Shown here: one piece after another, positions 31,367 through 41,614 of the stretch
Layout of the letters: each line of letters opens with the position of its first letter
Position numbering within the stretch: the first letter of the stretch is position 1
From: Allonocardiopsis opalescens
GTDB lineage: Bacteria; Actinomycetota; Actinomycetes; Streptosporangiales; Streptosporangiaceae
DNA length: 64,000 bases
Direction of reading: 5' to 3'
Assembly: GCF_003002095.1 (NCBI RefSeq)
Contig: NZ_PVZC01000001.1
Coordinates: 310,001 to 374,000 of the forward strand
Translations under genes and position numbers: made by a program
The notes under the pieces: model-generated
What the model was told of the DNA's origin: nothing
What the model saw: only the letters and a program-made list of their open reading frames with translations
The model's database searches: none

Positions 31367-32472
31367 GCGCACAGGGCACCGCCGCGCCGCCGCGGCCCGA
31401 GCCGCCGCGGCCCGCCGCGGCCGCGCGGCCGCGGCGCCGCGGGCCGAGCAGCACGCAGCTGGTCTACCTGGCGCTGGGCATCATCCTGGTGGTCGGCGCG
31501 GTGCTGCTGGCGATGCGCGGCGGGAACCTGTTCAGCACCGGCAACCTGGTCGACATGCTCACCAGGTCCAGCCTGCTTGGCTTCGTCGCGATCGGGCAGA
31601 CGCTGGTCATCCTCTGCCGCTCCCTGGACCTGTCCGTCGGCTATGTGGTGGCGCTGTCCAGCCTGGTCGCGGCGACCACGATGGCGGGCGACCCGGCGCG
31701 CATCCCGCTGGGCATCGCGGCCGCGCTCGCGGTGGCGGCGCTGGTCGGGCTGGCCAACGGCCTGGTCGTCACCAAGCTGCGGGTGAACGCCTTCATCGCC
31801 ACCCTGGGCACCGGGCTGATCATCCGCGGCTACCTGGACACGCGGTACCAGGGGCCCGCGGGCGAGGTGCCGGCCGCCTTCCAGGTCTTCGGCTACAGCA
31901 GGATCGGCTTCGTGCCGGTGTCGACGGCGGTGATGCTGGGCGTCGCGGTCGCCGGGATCCTGCTGCTGCGCCGCACCCGGCTCGGCTACCACATGTTCGC
32001 CGTCGGCGGCGATCCCGAGGTGGCGCGGCTGTCGGGCATCCGCACCGACCGCACCATGATCATCGCGCACGTGCTCTGCTCGGTCGCGGCCGGGCTGGCC
32101 GGGCTGCTGCTCGCCTCGCGCTTCGGCACCGGCAGCGCGCTGGTCTACGACTCCGGCTACGACCTGGAGTCCATCGCGGCGGTGGTGCTCGGCGGCACCT
32201 ACCTGATGGGCGGCAGCGGCGGGATCGCCGGCACGGTCGCCGGGGTGCTGATCCTGGCGGTGCTCGACACGGTCTTCAACGTGCTGGCCATCGACCCCTT
32301 CTTCCGGGACGTGCTGCGCGGCGTGATCATCATCGCCGCCGTCGCGCTGTACGCCCGCAGCCAGTTCGCCAAGCGGGCCAGCCGGGTCCGCTTCCCCAAG
32401 GCCGGTCCGGGGGACCGGGCGGCCGGGCGGGCGCCCACCCGCGCCGAGCAGGAGCAGGAGGTCCGGCAGTGA
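31363..32472 (+). CDS. sugar ABC transporter permease 1
   Basis: A 369-aa BPD_transp_2 permease. It has a Pro/Arg-rich cytoplasmic N-terminus of about 30 residues and eight or more hydrophobic segments. The signature VILCRSLDLSVGYVVALSSL is near residues 83-102, and the block VGGDPEVARLSGIRTDR near 214. GTG 31363 overlaps the ATPase stop, and its own stop overlaps the next start (GTGA, 32469-32472). Substrate is a monosaccharide, not determinable from the permease. Confidence 0.92.
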   Translation: MSAQGTAAPPRPEPPRPAAAARPRRRGPSSTQLVYLALGIILVVGAVLLAMRGGNLFSTGNLVDMLTRSSLLGFVAIGQTLVILCRSLDLSVGYVVALSSLVAATTMAGDPARIPLGIAAALAVAALVGLANGLVVTKLRVNAFIATLGTGLIIRGYLDTRYQGPAGEVPAAFQVFGYSRIGFVPVSTAVMLGVAVAGILLLRRTRLGYHMFAVGGDPEVARLSGIRTDRTMIIAHVLCSVAAGLAGLLLASRFGTGSALVYDSGYDLESIAAVVLGGTYLMGGSGGIAGTVAGVLILAVLDTVFNVLAIDPFFRDVLRGVIIIAAVALYARSQFAKRASRVRFPKAGPGDRAAGRAPTRAEQEQEVRQ

Positions 32473-33545
32473 CGGTCGACCAGGCACCGGCCGGGCCGCC
32501 GCCCGGCGCGCCCACGCCCCCGGCCGAGCGGCCGGCGGCGCCGCCCGCGCTGCGCTTCCTCGGCGGCGCGAGCGGACCCGTGTTCGTGCTGCTCATCCTG
32601 ATCTTCGCCGGGATCTTCACCCTCAACCCGAGCTTCGCCGAGCCGCCCTCGATGATGTTCTTCCTCCGGCAGGCGGCGCCGCTGATCGTGCTCGCCATCG
32701 GCCAGTACCTGGTGATCGTCTCGGGTGAGTTCGACCTCTCGGTCGGCGCGCTGGTCGGCGCGCAGGTGGTGATCGCGGCGGCGCTGATCGACGGCGAGGA
32801 GGCCCGCACCCTGCCGGTGCTGGGGGTGATGCTGGTCTTCGGCCTGATGGTGGGGCTGGTCAACGGGCTGATCACCACGCTGCTGAAGGTGCCGTCGATC
32901 ATCACCACCCTCGGCACCATGCTGGTGCTGTCGGGCGCGATCCAGCTGTGGACCGGCGGGGCGCCCACCGGCGCGCTGTCGGAGTCCTTCCGGGTGGCGG
33001 GCCGGTTCGGTATCGAGGACGTGCCGGTGCTCGGCCAGCTGCCGTGGGCGCTGCTCATCCTGGTGGCGGTGGCCCTGGCCGCGCTGGTGCTGATGCGCTC
33101 CTCCTACGGGCGCACTTTGGTCTCCGTCGGCGACAACGAGACGGCGGCCGCCTTCGCCGGCGCCCGGGTGTGGCTGGTGCGCACCGGCGCCTTCGTGCTC
33201 TCCGCCCTGCTGGCCACGCTGGCCGGCGTGCTGATCGGCGGCTACGCGGGCGTCACCGCGCAGGTCGGCGACGGCCTGGAGTTCGCCGCCATCACCGCCG
33301 TGGTGCTGGGCGGCGTGGTGCTCGGCGGGGGCCGGGGCACCGTCGTGGCGGCCATGGCGGGCGCGCTCGCCGTGGAGGGTCTGTTCACCCTGTTCAACCA
33401 GCTCAGCCTGCCGTCGACCATCCGCCCTTCGGTACAGGGCCTGATCATCATCGCCGCCGTCGCCTACGCCGCGCGGCAGGGCTCGCTGCCCTGGCAGCGG
33501 ACCCGTCCGCGCGCCCCGCGCACTGTCCAGCCCACCAGGAGGTAA
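32469..33545 (+). CDS. sugar ABC transporter permease 2
   Basis: A 358-aa second BPD_transp_2 permease, forming a heterodimer with permease 1. The family signature VIVSGEFDLSVGALVGAQVV is near residues 79-98. A later block reads SVGDNETAAAFAGARVW. The C-terminal tail is basic. GTG 32469 overlaps the previous stop by 4 nt, and the binding-protein gene starts 2 nt after its stop with its own strong ribosome site. Confidence 0.92.
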   Translation: MTVDQAPAGPPPGAPTPPAERPAAPPALRFLGGASGPVFVLLILIFAGIFTLNPSFAEPPSMMFFLRQAAPLIVLAIGQYLVIVSGEFDLSVGALVGAQVVIAAALIDGEEARTLPVLGVMLVFGLMVGLVNGLITTLLKVPSIITTLGTMLVLSGAIQLWTGGAPTGALSESFRVAGRFGIEDVPVLGQLPWALLILVAVALAALVLMRSSYGRTLVSVGDNETAAAFAGARVWLVRTGAFVLSALLATLAGVLIGGYAGVTAQVGDGLEFAAITAVVLGGVVLGGGRGTVVAAMAGALAVEGLFTLFNQLSLPSTIRPSVQGLIIIAAVAYAARQGSLPWQRTRPRAPRTVQPTRR

Positions 33546-33547
33546 CG

Positions 33548-34759
33548 ATGCGTTCGGCCCGTACCCCGCTCGCCGCGGCCGCCGGCCTCGCCGCCGCGGC
33601 CCTCATGCTCGCCGCCTGCACCACCGACGCCCCCACCGACACGATCGACGCCTCCCCCGAGGAGTCGGCCGCCGCCTCCGAGGGGGACTGGTTCGACCAG
33701 GCGGAGTACGATCGCCAGCTCGCCCAGCGCGACATCGAGCCGGAGGGCCCGGCCGACCAGCCCTGGCTGCAGGCCATCGAGCCCGAGTGGGTGGACACCG
33801 AGGAGTACGCCGTGGAGGGCGGCGACCACACGGTCTGCTTCTCCAACGCCTCGGTCTCCAACCCCTGGCGGGTCACCGGCTTCATCACCATGCAGCAGCA
33901 GGTGGCGGTGTACGAGGAGAGCGGCGACATCGGCGAGTTCCGGGTGTCGGACGCCGGCGACGACGACAACCAGCAGATCTCCGACATCCAGGCCTTCGTG
34001 GAATCCGGCGACTGCGCGGCCATCATCATCTCGCCGTCCACCACCGCCACGCTGACGCCGGCCGTGGAGGCCGCCTGCGACAGCGGGGTGCCGGTGATCG
34101 TCTTCGACCGCGGCGTTAACACCGACTGCGCGGTCACCTTCATCCACCCGATCGGCGGCTACGCCTACGGCGCGGACGCGGCGGAGTTCCTGGTGGACAA
34201 CCTCGAACCCGGCTCCACCGTGCTGGCGCTGCGCATCCTGCCTGGGGTGGACGTGCTGGAGCACCGCTGGGCCGCCGCCCAGCAGATTTTCGGCGCCAGC
34301 GAGCTGGAGGTGCTCGGCTTCGAGTTCACCGGCGGCGACGCCGCCCAGATCAGGGACACCGTGGAGCAGTACCTGCAGCGCGGCGAGGTCGACGGGATCT
34401 GGATGGACGCCGGCGACGGCGCCGTGGCCGCCGTGGAGGCCTTCGAGGACACCGGCAACCCCTACCCGGTCTTCGCCGGCGAGGACGAGTTGGGCTTCCT
34501 GCGCAAGTGGGAGGAGACCGGCATGACCGCGATCGCCCCGGTCTACTCCAACTTCCAGTGGCGCACCCCGATCGTGGCCGCGATGCGGATCCTGGACGGC
34601 GAGCAGGTGCCCTCGGAGTGGGTGCTGCCGCAGGAGCCGGTCACCGAGGAGACGCTGCCCGACTACCTGGAGCGCAATGCCGACATGCCCAGCCTGCACT
34701 ACGCCCAGTTCGGCGGCGAGGACCTGCCGGGCTACCCGGAAGCCTGGCAGGACCGGTGA
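33548..34759 (+). CDS. sugar ABC transporter substrate-binding lipoprotein
   Basis: A 403-aa Peripla_BP_4-type binding protein. Signal peptide with lipobox LMLAAC (Cys near residue 24), a long acidic linker (about residues 30-75), then the ligand-binding fold: TVCFSNASVSNPWRVTGF, ISDIQAFVESGDCAAIIISP (split), VPVIVFDRGVNTD, IWMDAGDG. The FDRGV...D segment resembles the binding site of xylose/ribose/galactofuranose proteins. ATG 33548 follows AGGAGGT. Its stop overlaps the epimerase start. Confidence 0.9.
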   Translation: MRSARTPLAAAAGLAAAALMLAACTTDAPTDTIDASPEESAAASEGDWFDQAEYDRQLAQRDIEPEGPADQPWLQAIEPEWVDTEEYAVEGGDHTVCFSNASVSNPWRVTGFITMQQQVAVYEESGDIGEFRVSDAGDDDNQQISDIQAFVESGDCAAIIISPSTTATLTPAVEAACDSGVPVIVFDRGVNTDCAVTFIHPIGGYAYGADAAEFLVDNLEPGSTVLALRILPGVDVLEHRWAAAQQIFGASELEVLGFEFTGGDAAQIRDTVEQYLQRGEVDGIWMDAGDGAVAAVEAFEDTGNPYPVFAGEDELGFLRKWEETGMTAIAPVYSNFQWRTPIVAAMRILDGEQVPSEWVLPQEPVTEETLPDYLERNADMPSLHYAQFGGEDLPGYPEAWQDR

Positions 34760-35658
34760 GCGCCCCCGACACCCCCGCCGGGCACCCGATCGGCGTCAAC
34801 ACCTGGGTCTGGGTCTCGCCGCTGACCGACGCCGAGCTGGAGCGGCTGGCGCCGCGGGTCCGCGACTGGGGCTTCGACGTGATCGAGCTGCCGGTGGAGA
34901 ACCCGGGTGACTGGGACCCGGCGCGCGCCGCGCGGCTGCTCGACGGGCTCGGCCTGGCCGCCACCGTGACCCTCGTGATGGGCGAGGGCCGCGAGCTGGT
35001 CGCCACCGACCCGGCGACGGTGGACCGCACCCGCGACTACCTGCGCCGGGTGGTCGACGCCGCCGCGACCGTCGGTGCGCCGGTGATCGCCGGCCCCGCC
35101 TACGCCTCCGTCGGCCGCACCTGGCGGATCGCGGCGGCGGAGCGGCGGGACCGCTACGCGGAGCTGGCCGACGGGCTCGCCCCCGTCGTCGAGCACGCGC
35201 GGGCGGCCGGGGTGCGGGTGGCGGTGGAGCCGCTCAACCGCTACGAGACCAGCCTGCTCAACACCGTGGACCAGGCGCTTGAGGCCCTGCGCGGCCTGCC
35301 GGAGGACGGCTGCGGGCTGCTGCTGGACGTCTACCACATGAACATCGAGGAGACCGACATCCCGGCGGCCATCGCCCGCGCCGCCGGGCGCATCGCCCAT
35401 GTGCAGGTCTGCGCCAACGACCGGGGCGCGCCCGGCGCCGACCACCTGGACTGGCCGGCCATCCTGCGCGCGCTGGACGGCGCCGGCTACACCGGGCCGC
35501 TGGTCATCGAGTCCTTCACCGCCGACAACGCCACCATCGCCACGGCCGCCTCCATCTGGCGGCCGCTGGCCGCCAGCCAGGACGCCATCGCCGTGGACGG
35601 CCTCGCCCACCTGCGCCGCCTCACCGGGACCGCCCGCACTCCGGCCCGGACCGGCTGA
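34756..35658 (+). CDS. D-tagatose/D-psicose 3-epimerase-like TIM-barrel enzyme
   Basis: A 300-aa xylose-isomerase-like barrel. The block AVEPLNRYETSLLNT (about residues 156-170) is characteristic of the ketose 3-epimerases (DTE/DPE), with the metal-binding catalytic Glu. LLLDVYHMNIEE supplies Asp and His, the QVCANDRG segment follows, and VIESF gives the second catalytic Glu. The family moves the hydroxyl at C3 of ketoses. GTG 34756 overlaps the binding-protein stop, so it probably acts on the imported sugar. No sugar kinase is seen in this operon. Confidence 0.85.
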   Translation: MSAPDTPAGHPIGVNTWVWVSPLTDAELERLAPRVRDWGFDVIELPVENPGDWDPARAARLLDGLGLAATVTLVMGEGRELVATDPATVDRTRDYLRRVVDAAATVGAPVIAGPAYASVGRTWRIAAAERRDRYAELADGLAPVVEHARAAGVRVAVEPLNRYETSLLNTVDQALEALRGLPEDGCGLLLDVYHMNIEETDIPAAIARAAGRIAHVQVCANDRGAPGADHLDWPAILRALDGAGYTGPLVIESFTADNATIATAASIWRPLAASQDAIAVDGLAHLRRLTGTARTPARTG

Positions 35659-35842
35659 CCGCCCCCTGATCCCCGCTCCCGGCCATCCCGCACCCACTCC
35701 ATCCCGCAACCGACACCGACCCGCCTGGCGCGAAGCCACCCGCGCCCGATCCCTCTCGCCGCCTCCGACTCCCCGCCCACCCGCCGGCGCCGGCACGCCG
35801 CACGAACCGCCCCTGTCCCACCCGACCGGTTGAGGTTCTCCC

Positions 35843-38800
35843 ATGCCTGCATCGCGAGTCCGGCCGACTCGTCCACGGCGCTCCGCGCCGCTGCGAAGAC
35901 TCGGCGCCCTCCTGATCTCCCTGCTGATGATGACCGCCTTCACCGCGGTCCCCGCGAACGCCGAACCCGCTGACCCGGAGTTCAGCGCACTGCTGTTCAC
36001 CAAGACCTCCGGCTACCGCCACGACTCCATCCCGGCCGGAGTCGCGCTCTTCGAGCAGCTGGCCGAGGAGCACAACTTCGAGGTCCAGCACACCGAGGAC
36101 GCCGCCGTCTTCAACGACGAGGACCTGGCCGGCTACGACGTGGTGATCATGTTCCAGACCTCCGGCATGGTCTGGGACACCGAGGAGCAGCGCCAGGCCA
36201 TCCAGACCTATGTCGAGAACGGCGGCGGCATCGCGGCCGTGCACAACGCCACCGACATGGGCATCGAGAACGAGTTCCCCTGGTGGGACGACCTGGTGAA
36301 CGCGGGCGCCCACATGCCCAGCCACTCCCCGGGCGTGCTGCCCGGCACCGCGCTGGTGCCCGACAACGCGCACCCCTCCACCGCCGGCCTCCCCGAGGTC
36401 TGGGAGCGCAGCGAGGAGTGGTACAACTTCGACTTCAACATGCGCGGCGACGTGCACGTCCTGGTCACCGCGGACGAGACCACCTACAACCCGGGACCCG
36501 ACGCGATGGGGCACGACCACCCCATCTCCTGGTGCCGGGAGGTCGGCGAGGCGCGGGTCTGGGCGACCTCGATGGGGCACCCCACCGCGGCCTACGCCGA
36601 GCCGCTGTTCGCCGAGCACCTGCTGGGCGGGGTGCGCAGCGCGGCCGGCGTGGTGCCGGCCGACTGCGGCGGCACCGTCTGGGACAACTACGAGAAGGTC
36701 ACCCTCGACGACGACACCTACGACCCCGTCCAGCTGGACGTGGCCGACGACGGCCGGGTGTTCTACATCCAGCGCCAGGGGCAGCTGCGGGTCTTCGACC
36801 CCACGACCAACCTCAGCTCCGAGGTGGGCACCGTGGACGTCTACACCGGCGGTGAGGACGGCCTGGTCGGCCTCGCCCTGGACCCGCACTTCCTGCACAA
36901 CGGCTGGGTCTACCTCTACTACGCCCCGGCCAGCGAGGACGACGCGAACCCGGAGAACTGGTTCAGCCGGGTGTCGCGCTTCACCGTCACCGACGGCGAG
37001 ATGGACCCGGAGTCGGAGTCGGTGCTGATGGAGATCCCGGCGACGCGGGTCACCGCGGAGCCCGGCCACACCGGCGGCGGGCTGGCCTTCGGGCCCGAGG
37101 GCGACCTCTACATCGGCGTCGGCGACGACACCAACCCCTTCGCCTCCGACGGCTACTCGCCCATCGACGAGCGGGAGGGCCGCGAGCCCTGGGACGCGCA
37201 GCGCACCTCGGCCAACACCGCCGACCTGCGCGGCAAGCTGCTGCGGATCACCCCGACCGCCGACGGCGGCTACACCGTCCCCGAGGACAACCTGTTCAAC
37301 GGCGGCGCCTACGACGAGCTGTTCCCGGGCGGCACCTACGATCCCGAGCTGGCACTGCCCGAGATCTACGCGATGGGCTTCCGCAACCCGTTCCGCTTCG
37401 ACGTCGACCCGGAGACCGGCACCGTGCTGATGGCCGACTACGGGCCCGACGCGCGCACCACCAACCCCGACCGGGGTCCCGAGGGGCTGGTGGAGTGGGA
37501 GGCCATCCAGGAGCCGGGCAACTACGGCTGGCCCTACTGCCACGGCCCGAACATCCCCTACAACGATTTCGACTTCGCCACCGGCACCTCAGGCGAGCCC
37601 TTCGACTGCGCCAACCCGGTCAACGAGTCGCCCAACAACACCGGCCTCACCCAGCTGCCGCCCTCGGTGGCGCCCGGCTTCCACTACGGGTACGGGGAGT
37701 CGGAGGAGTGGCCCGAGCTGGGCACCGGCGGTGCGGCGCCGATGGCCGGCCCCGTCTACCGCTACGACCCCGAAGTGGAGTCCGGACGCCAGTTCCCCGA
37801 GTACTTCGACGGACAGGCGTTCCTCTACGAGTGGAGCCGGCACTACATCAAGGAGATCAGCCTCGACGACGAGTTCAACGTCCGCGACATCACCGGCTTC
37901 GTGCCCGAGATGCCGTTCAACTACCCGATGGACATGGAGTTCGGTCCTGACGGCGCGCTCTACCTGCTGGAGTGGGGCGCGGGCTTCGGCACCGGCGGCG
38001 AGTCCGGCCTCTACCGGATCGACTACACCGGCGGCGAGCAGTACCCGGTGGCGCGAGCCTCGGCCGAACCGGACAGCGGCGGCGTGCCGCTGGAGGTGCA
38101 GTTCTCCTCGGAGGGCACCGCTCACCCGGATCCCGGCGAGACGCTGACGCTCTCGTGGGCCTTCGGCGACGGCGCCACCTCCACCGAGGCGAACCCGGCG
38201 CACACCTACACCGAGGCCGGCAACTACACCGCGCACCTCACCGCGACCGACTCGGCCGGGCGGACCTCGACGGCCAATGTGCCGATCTCGGTCGGCAACA
38301 CCGAGCCGGAGGTGGTCTTCGACCTGCCGCCGGACGGAGGCTTCTTCGCCTTCGGCGACACCGTGCCCACCGAGGTGACGGTGACCGACGCCGAGGACGG
38401 ATCCACCGCCGACGGCACGATCGACTGCTCGGGCGTGACCATCGTCTCCGAACTCGGCCACGACGCCCACGGCCACGAGACCGGGCAGTACACCGGATGC
38501 TCGGCCGGGGTGGAGACGCTGGCCGACGACGGGCACGGCGCCGACGCCAACCTCTTCTACATCCTGTCCGCCGAGTACACCGACTCCGGCGGCGCCGACG
38601 GCGCCGTGGACCCGCTGACCGGCCAGGCCACCGTCCTGCTGCAGCCCAAGCTGAAGCAGGCGGAGTACTTCACCGACTCCGAGGGCATCGCCACCGCCGA
38701 CACCAACGACCCCGCCGGCGGCGGCAGGCACATCAGCGGGATCACCGGCGGCGAGTGGGTCTCGTACTCGCCCGTCAACCTGACCGGTATCGACCAGGCG

Positions 38801-40165
38801 GTGTTCCGGGTCGCCTCCGGCGCGGGCGGCGGCCAGATCGAGCTGCGCGCGAACGGTGTGGACGGCGAGCTGCTCGGCACCGCCGAGGTGCCGTCCACCG
38901 GCGGCTGGGACGCCTGGCGCGACGTCAGCGTCGACCTGAGCGAGGCGACCCAGGAGACCATCGACCTCTACCTGGTGTTCCGCGGAGCGGAGGGGGACTC
39001 CTTCCACCTCAACTTCGTGGAGTTCGTCGGGCAGGGCGTCGCGGACGACACCCGTCCGCACGTCTCGCTGACCAGCCCCGAGCCGGGCGCCGTGTTCGAG
39101 TCGGGCGAGACCGTCGCGGTCGCGGCCGAGGCGAGCGACGCGCTGAACGGGATCACGTCGGTGGAGTTCTACGCCGGCGACACCCTGATCGGCGAGGACA
39201 CCGAGGCGCCCTACGAGGTGGCCTGGGAGGCCCCCGACGGCCGGCACACGCTGGAGGCGCACGCCACCAGCGGGTCCGGCGCGGAGGCGCACTCGCGCGG
39301 GGTGGACATCCAGGTCGGCTCGAACGAGGTCAGGGCGCCCTGGACGACGTTCAGCAACACCGACGCGTCCTTCGAGCAGTACGGCGACAGCAACTGGGTG
39401 ATCGACTCCGGCGGCGGCAACATGTGGCAGGGCGTCGACGAGTACGGGGCGATCTACCAGCCCGGCGCGGTCGGCGAGGAGTTCACCGCCACCGTCCGCG
39501 TCGACTCCCAGACCGTCTCCAACGCCCGGGCCAAGGGCGGCATCCTGGTCCGCAACGACGCCACCGCGCCCGGCGCCTCGGGCGGGTACGTCGCGATGAC
39601 GCTGACCGCGTCGGAGGGTCCCGAGCTGCTGTGGGACGCCGACGGGAACGGGCAGCTGGACAACTCCATCTTCGCCGGGGTGAGCACCGAGCACCCCACC
39701 TGGCTGCGGCTGGAGCGGTCCGGTTCGGTCTACACCGGCTCCTACAGCACCGACGGCGAGACCTTCACCGAGGTCGGCCAGGTGACGGTGGAGTCGGCGG
39801 CGGCCGCCCAGGACATCGGCATGGCGGTGACCGCGCACAGCGCCACCGCCACCAGCCGGGTGGAGTTCGCCGACTTCACCCTGGAGCAGCCGGTCAGCTA
39901 CGCGAGCGCCGCCGCCCAGGTGGCCGCCTTCGCCGAGGAGGGGCTGGTCACCCGGTCCCAGGAGCGGCGGATGCTCACCCAGCTGGAGACCGCCGAGCGG
40001 CTGTCCGGGGACGCCGCCACCGCCGACGCGGCCGGTGACGCCCTGGACCGCTTCGCCGAGGTCGCCGAGGAGGTGAGCGACCCCGACGCACGCGCCGCGC
40101 TGCTGGCCACGGCCGAAGCGCTGCGCGCACTCGGAAGCCCTGAGGAGCCGGCCGGCGGCGACTGA
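35843..40165 (+). CDS. secreted ThuA / PQQ-dehydrogenase-like multidomain protein
   Basis: A 1440-aa exoprotein. Signal peptide 1-40 (cleavage at ANA-EP). Domains in order: ThuA-like (about 48-250; LFTKTSGYRHDSI, VHNATD), a sorbosone/glucose dehydrogenase beta-propeller (about 278-730; GLVGLALDPHF, ADLRGKLLRIT, MDMEFGPDGALYLLEW), PKD (about 735-815), a linker domain shared with the 939-aa paralogue, a CBM6-like domain (about 935-1065), a bacterial Ig-like domain (1070-1160), a laminin-G/DUF1349-like domain (1165-1350) and a C-terminal FIMAH-like helical domain. Predicted to oxidise sugars or glycosides outside the cell, probably with PQQ; no PQQ synthesis genes are present. A strong terminator follows. 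Confidence 0.88.
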   Translation: MPASRVRPTRPRRSAPLRRLGALLISLLMMTAFTAVPANAEPADPEFSALLFTKTSGYRHDSIPAGVALFEQLAEEHNFEVQHTEDAAVFNDEDLAGYDVVIMFQTSGMVWDTEEQRQAIQTYVENGGGIAAVHNATDMGIENEFPWWDDLVNAGAHMPSHSPGVLPGTALVPDNAHPSTAGLPEVWERSEEWYNFDFNMRGDVHVLVTADETTYNPGPDAMGHDHPISWCREVGEARVWATSMGHPTAAYAEPLFAEHLLGGVRSAAGVVPADCGGTVWDNYEKVTLDDDTYDPVQLDVADDGRVFYIQRQGQLRVFDPTTNLSSEVGTVDVYTGGEDGLVGLALDPHFLHNGWVYLYYAPASEDDANPENWFSRVSRFTVTDGEMDPESESVLMEIPATRVTAEPGHTGGGLAFGPEGDLYIGVGDDTNPFASDGYSPIDEREGREPWDAQRTSANTADLRGKLLRITPTADGGYTVPEDNLFNGGAYDELFPGGTYDPELALPEIYAMGFRNPFRFDVDPETGTVLMADYGPDARTTNPDRGPEGLVEWEAIQEPGNYGWPYCHGPNIPYNDFDFATGTSGEPFDCANPVNESPNNTGLTQLPPSVAPGFHYGYGESEEWPELGTGGAAPMAGPVYRYDPEVESGRQFPEYFDGQAFLYEWSRHYIKEISLDDEFNVRDITGFVPEMPFNYPMDMEFGPDGALYLLEWGAGFGTGGESGLYRIDYTGGEQYPVARASAEPDSGGVPLEVQFSSEGTAHPDPGETLTLSWAFGDGATSTEANPAHTYTEAGNYTAHLTATDSAGRTSTANVPISVGNTEPEVVFDLPPDGGFFAFGDTVPTEVTVTDAEDGSTADGTIDCSGVTIVSELGHDAHGHETGQYTGCSAGVETLADDGHGADANLFYILSAEYTDSGGADGAVDPLTGQATVLLQPKLKQAEYFTDSEGIATADTNDPAGGGRHISGITGGEWVSYSPVNLTGIDQAVFRVASGAGGGQIELRANGVDGELLGTAEVPSTGGWDAWRDVSVDLSEATQETIDLYLVFRGAEGDSFHLNFVEFVGQGVADDTRPHVSLTSPEPGAVFESGETVAVAAEASDALNGITSVEFYAGDTLIGEDTEAPYEVAWEAPDGRHTLEAHATSGSGAEAHSRGVDIQVGSNEVRAPWTTFSNTDASFEQYGDSNWVIDSGGGNMWQGVDEYGAIYQPGAVGEEFTATVRVDSQTVSNARAKGGILVRNDATAPGASGGYVAMTLTASEGPELLWDADGNGQLDNSIFAGVSTEHPTWLRLERSGSVYTGSYSTDGETFTEVGQVTVESAAAAQDIGMAVTAHSATATSRVEFADFTLEQPVSYASAAAQVAAFAEEGLVTRSQERRMLTQLETAERLSGDAATADAAGDALDRFAEVAEEVSDPDARAALLATAEALRALGSPEEPAGGD

Positions 40166-40223
40166 TCCCGGCGGTTCCCCTCCCACCGGGGGGCGGTCGG
40201 CCCGCCGCCCCCCGGCCTCCCCG

Positions 40224-40258
40224 GGCCCCGGTGCCGGCCCCTCCCCGGCACCGGGGCC
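40224..40258 (+). terminator. strong hairpin terminator
   Basis: Perfect 14-bp stem GGCCCCGGTGCCGG / CCGGCACCGGGGCC with a 7-nt loop, 59 nt past the stop of the ThuA/PQQ protein. It isolates the following ROK gene. Confidence 0.8.
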
Positions 40259-40396
40259 TGGCCGTGCGCGCCCGCGCGCCGGCGGCGGCGCGCGGCGCCG
40301 CCGCCGCAGGGCCCTTCCCACCAGCCCGAACCGGACGGATCCGGCACTTTGTCCAGTGATAGTGAAAAGACTGCAGCTTGGTGGCAGAATTCGGGC

Positions 40397-41590
40397 ATGG
40401 TGACGTCACTCGCGGGCCGGGCCGAGAGCCGCACCCAGGCGAAGATCCTCGGCCTCCTCCGCGACGAGGGCCCGCTGTCGCGTGCCGAGCTGGCCGACCG
40501 GCTGGTGGTCTCGCGCACCACCGTGGCGGCCGAGACGGCCAGGCTCGCCGAACTGGGCCTGGTCAGCGACGCGGGCCCGGCCGCCTCGCGCGGCGGGCGC
40601 CGCTCCACCCTGGTCGACCTCGGCTCCGGGCTGCGCTTCGCCGGCATCGACATCGGCGCCACCTCCGTGAACGTCGCCATCACCGACGGCCGGCTCACCG
40701 TGCTGTCGCGGGCGTCGGAGGAGATCGACGTCAAGGTCGGCCCCGAGCGGGTGCTGGCCCTCGCCCTGGAGCTGACCCGCAAGCTGGCCGCCCGCCAGGA
40801 GGTCGCCAAGCTGGCCGGCGCCGGCATCGGGGTGCCCGGGCCGGTCGACTTCAACGGCGGCCTGCCGGTCTCGCCGCCGATCATGCCCGGCTGGGACGGC
40901 TACCCGGTGCGCGACACCATGGCCCGCGAACTGGGCTGCCCCGTGCTGCTCGACAACGACGTGAACCTGATGGCCATGGGCGAGCAGCACGCCGGGGTGG
41001 CCAAGACCGCCCCCGGCTTCCTCTTCGTCAAGATCGGCACCGGCATCGGCTGCGGCATCGTCATCGACGGCCAGCTCTACCGGGGCGTCGACGGCTGCGC
41101 CGGCGACATCGGCCACATGCGGGTCGAGGACTTCGGCCCCATCTGCGCCTGCGGCAACACCGGCTGCCTCGAAGCCTTCTTCAGCGGCTCCGCCCTGGCC
41201 CGCGACGCCATGTCGGCCGCCCGGGGCGGCCGCTCGCCGGTCCTGGAGGAGCGGCTGCGCGAGCAGGGCACCCTCACCGCCGAGGACGTCGGCATCGCCG
41301 CCGCCCACGGCGACCCCCAGGCCATCCAGATGGTCCGCGACGGCGGCCGCCGCATCGGCCAGGTCCTGGCCGGCCTGGTCTCCTTCTTCAACCCCGGCCT
41401 GATCGTCATCGGCGGCCGCGTCGCCATGCTCGGCCACCTGCTGCTCGCCGAGATCCGCGGCGGCGTCTACCGCCGCTCCCTGCCCCTGGCCACCAGCAAC
41501 CTCCCCGTGGTGCTCAGCGAACTCGGCGAGGAGGCCGGCGTCATCGGCGCGGCCCGGCTGATCAGCGACGTGCTGTACGCGGTGCGGTGA
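40397..41590 (+). CDS. ROK-family transcriptional regulator 1
   Basis: A 397-aa regulator. N-terminal winged helix (residues 8-70; LLRDEGPLSRAELADRLVVS, then RTTVAAETARLAELGLV), then a ROK sugar-binding domain: GIDIGATSVNVAI, GVPGPVDF, LDNDVNLMAMGE, KIGTGIGCGIV and the zinc motif CACGNTGCLE. Likely represses the sugar importer, epimerase and exoenzyme upstream and responds to a sugar. ATG 40397 has no Shine-Dalgarno. CAGAAT at 40385-40390 could be a -10, giving a leaderless start. The upstream sequence 40345-40372 is markedly AT-richer than the surroundings. Confidence 0.9.
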   Translation: MVTSLAGRAESRTQAKILGLLRDEGPLSRAELADRLVVSRTTVAAETARLAELGLVSDAGPAASRGGRRSTLVDLGSGLRFAGIDIGATSVNVAITDGRLTVLSRASEEIDVKVGPERVLALALELTRKLAARQEVAKLAGAGIGVPGPVDFNGGLPVSPPIMPGWDGYPVRDTMARELGCPVLLDNDVNLMAMGEQHAGVAKTAPGFLFVKIGTGIGCGIVIDGQLYRGVDGCAGDIGHMRVEDFGPICACGNTGCLEAFFSGSALARDAMSAARGGRSPVLEERLREQGTLTAEDVGIAAAHGDPQAIQMVRDGGRRIGQVLAGLVSFFNPGLIVIGGRVAMLGHLLLAEIRGGVYRRSLPLATSNLPVVLSELGEEAGVIGAARLISDVLYAVR

Positions 41591-41614
41591 GGCCGCTCCG
41601 CCCACCGCCATTTT

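Noticed and set aside
37589-40321. A 910-codon frame antisense to the ThuA/PQQ protein
   Set aside because: Composition is typical of a high-GC shadow, while the opposite strand encodes clear domains.
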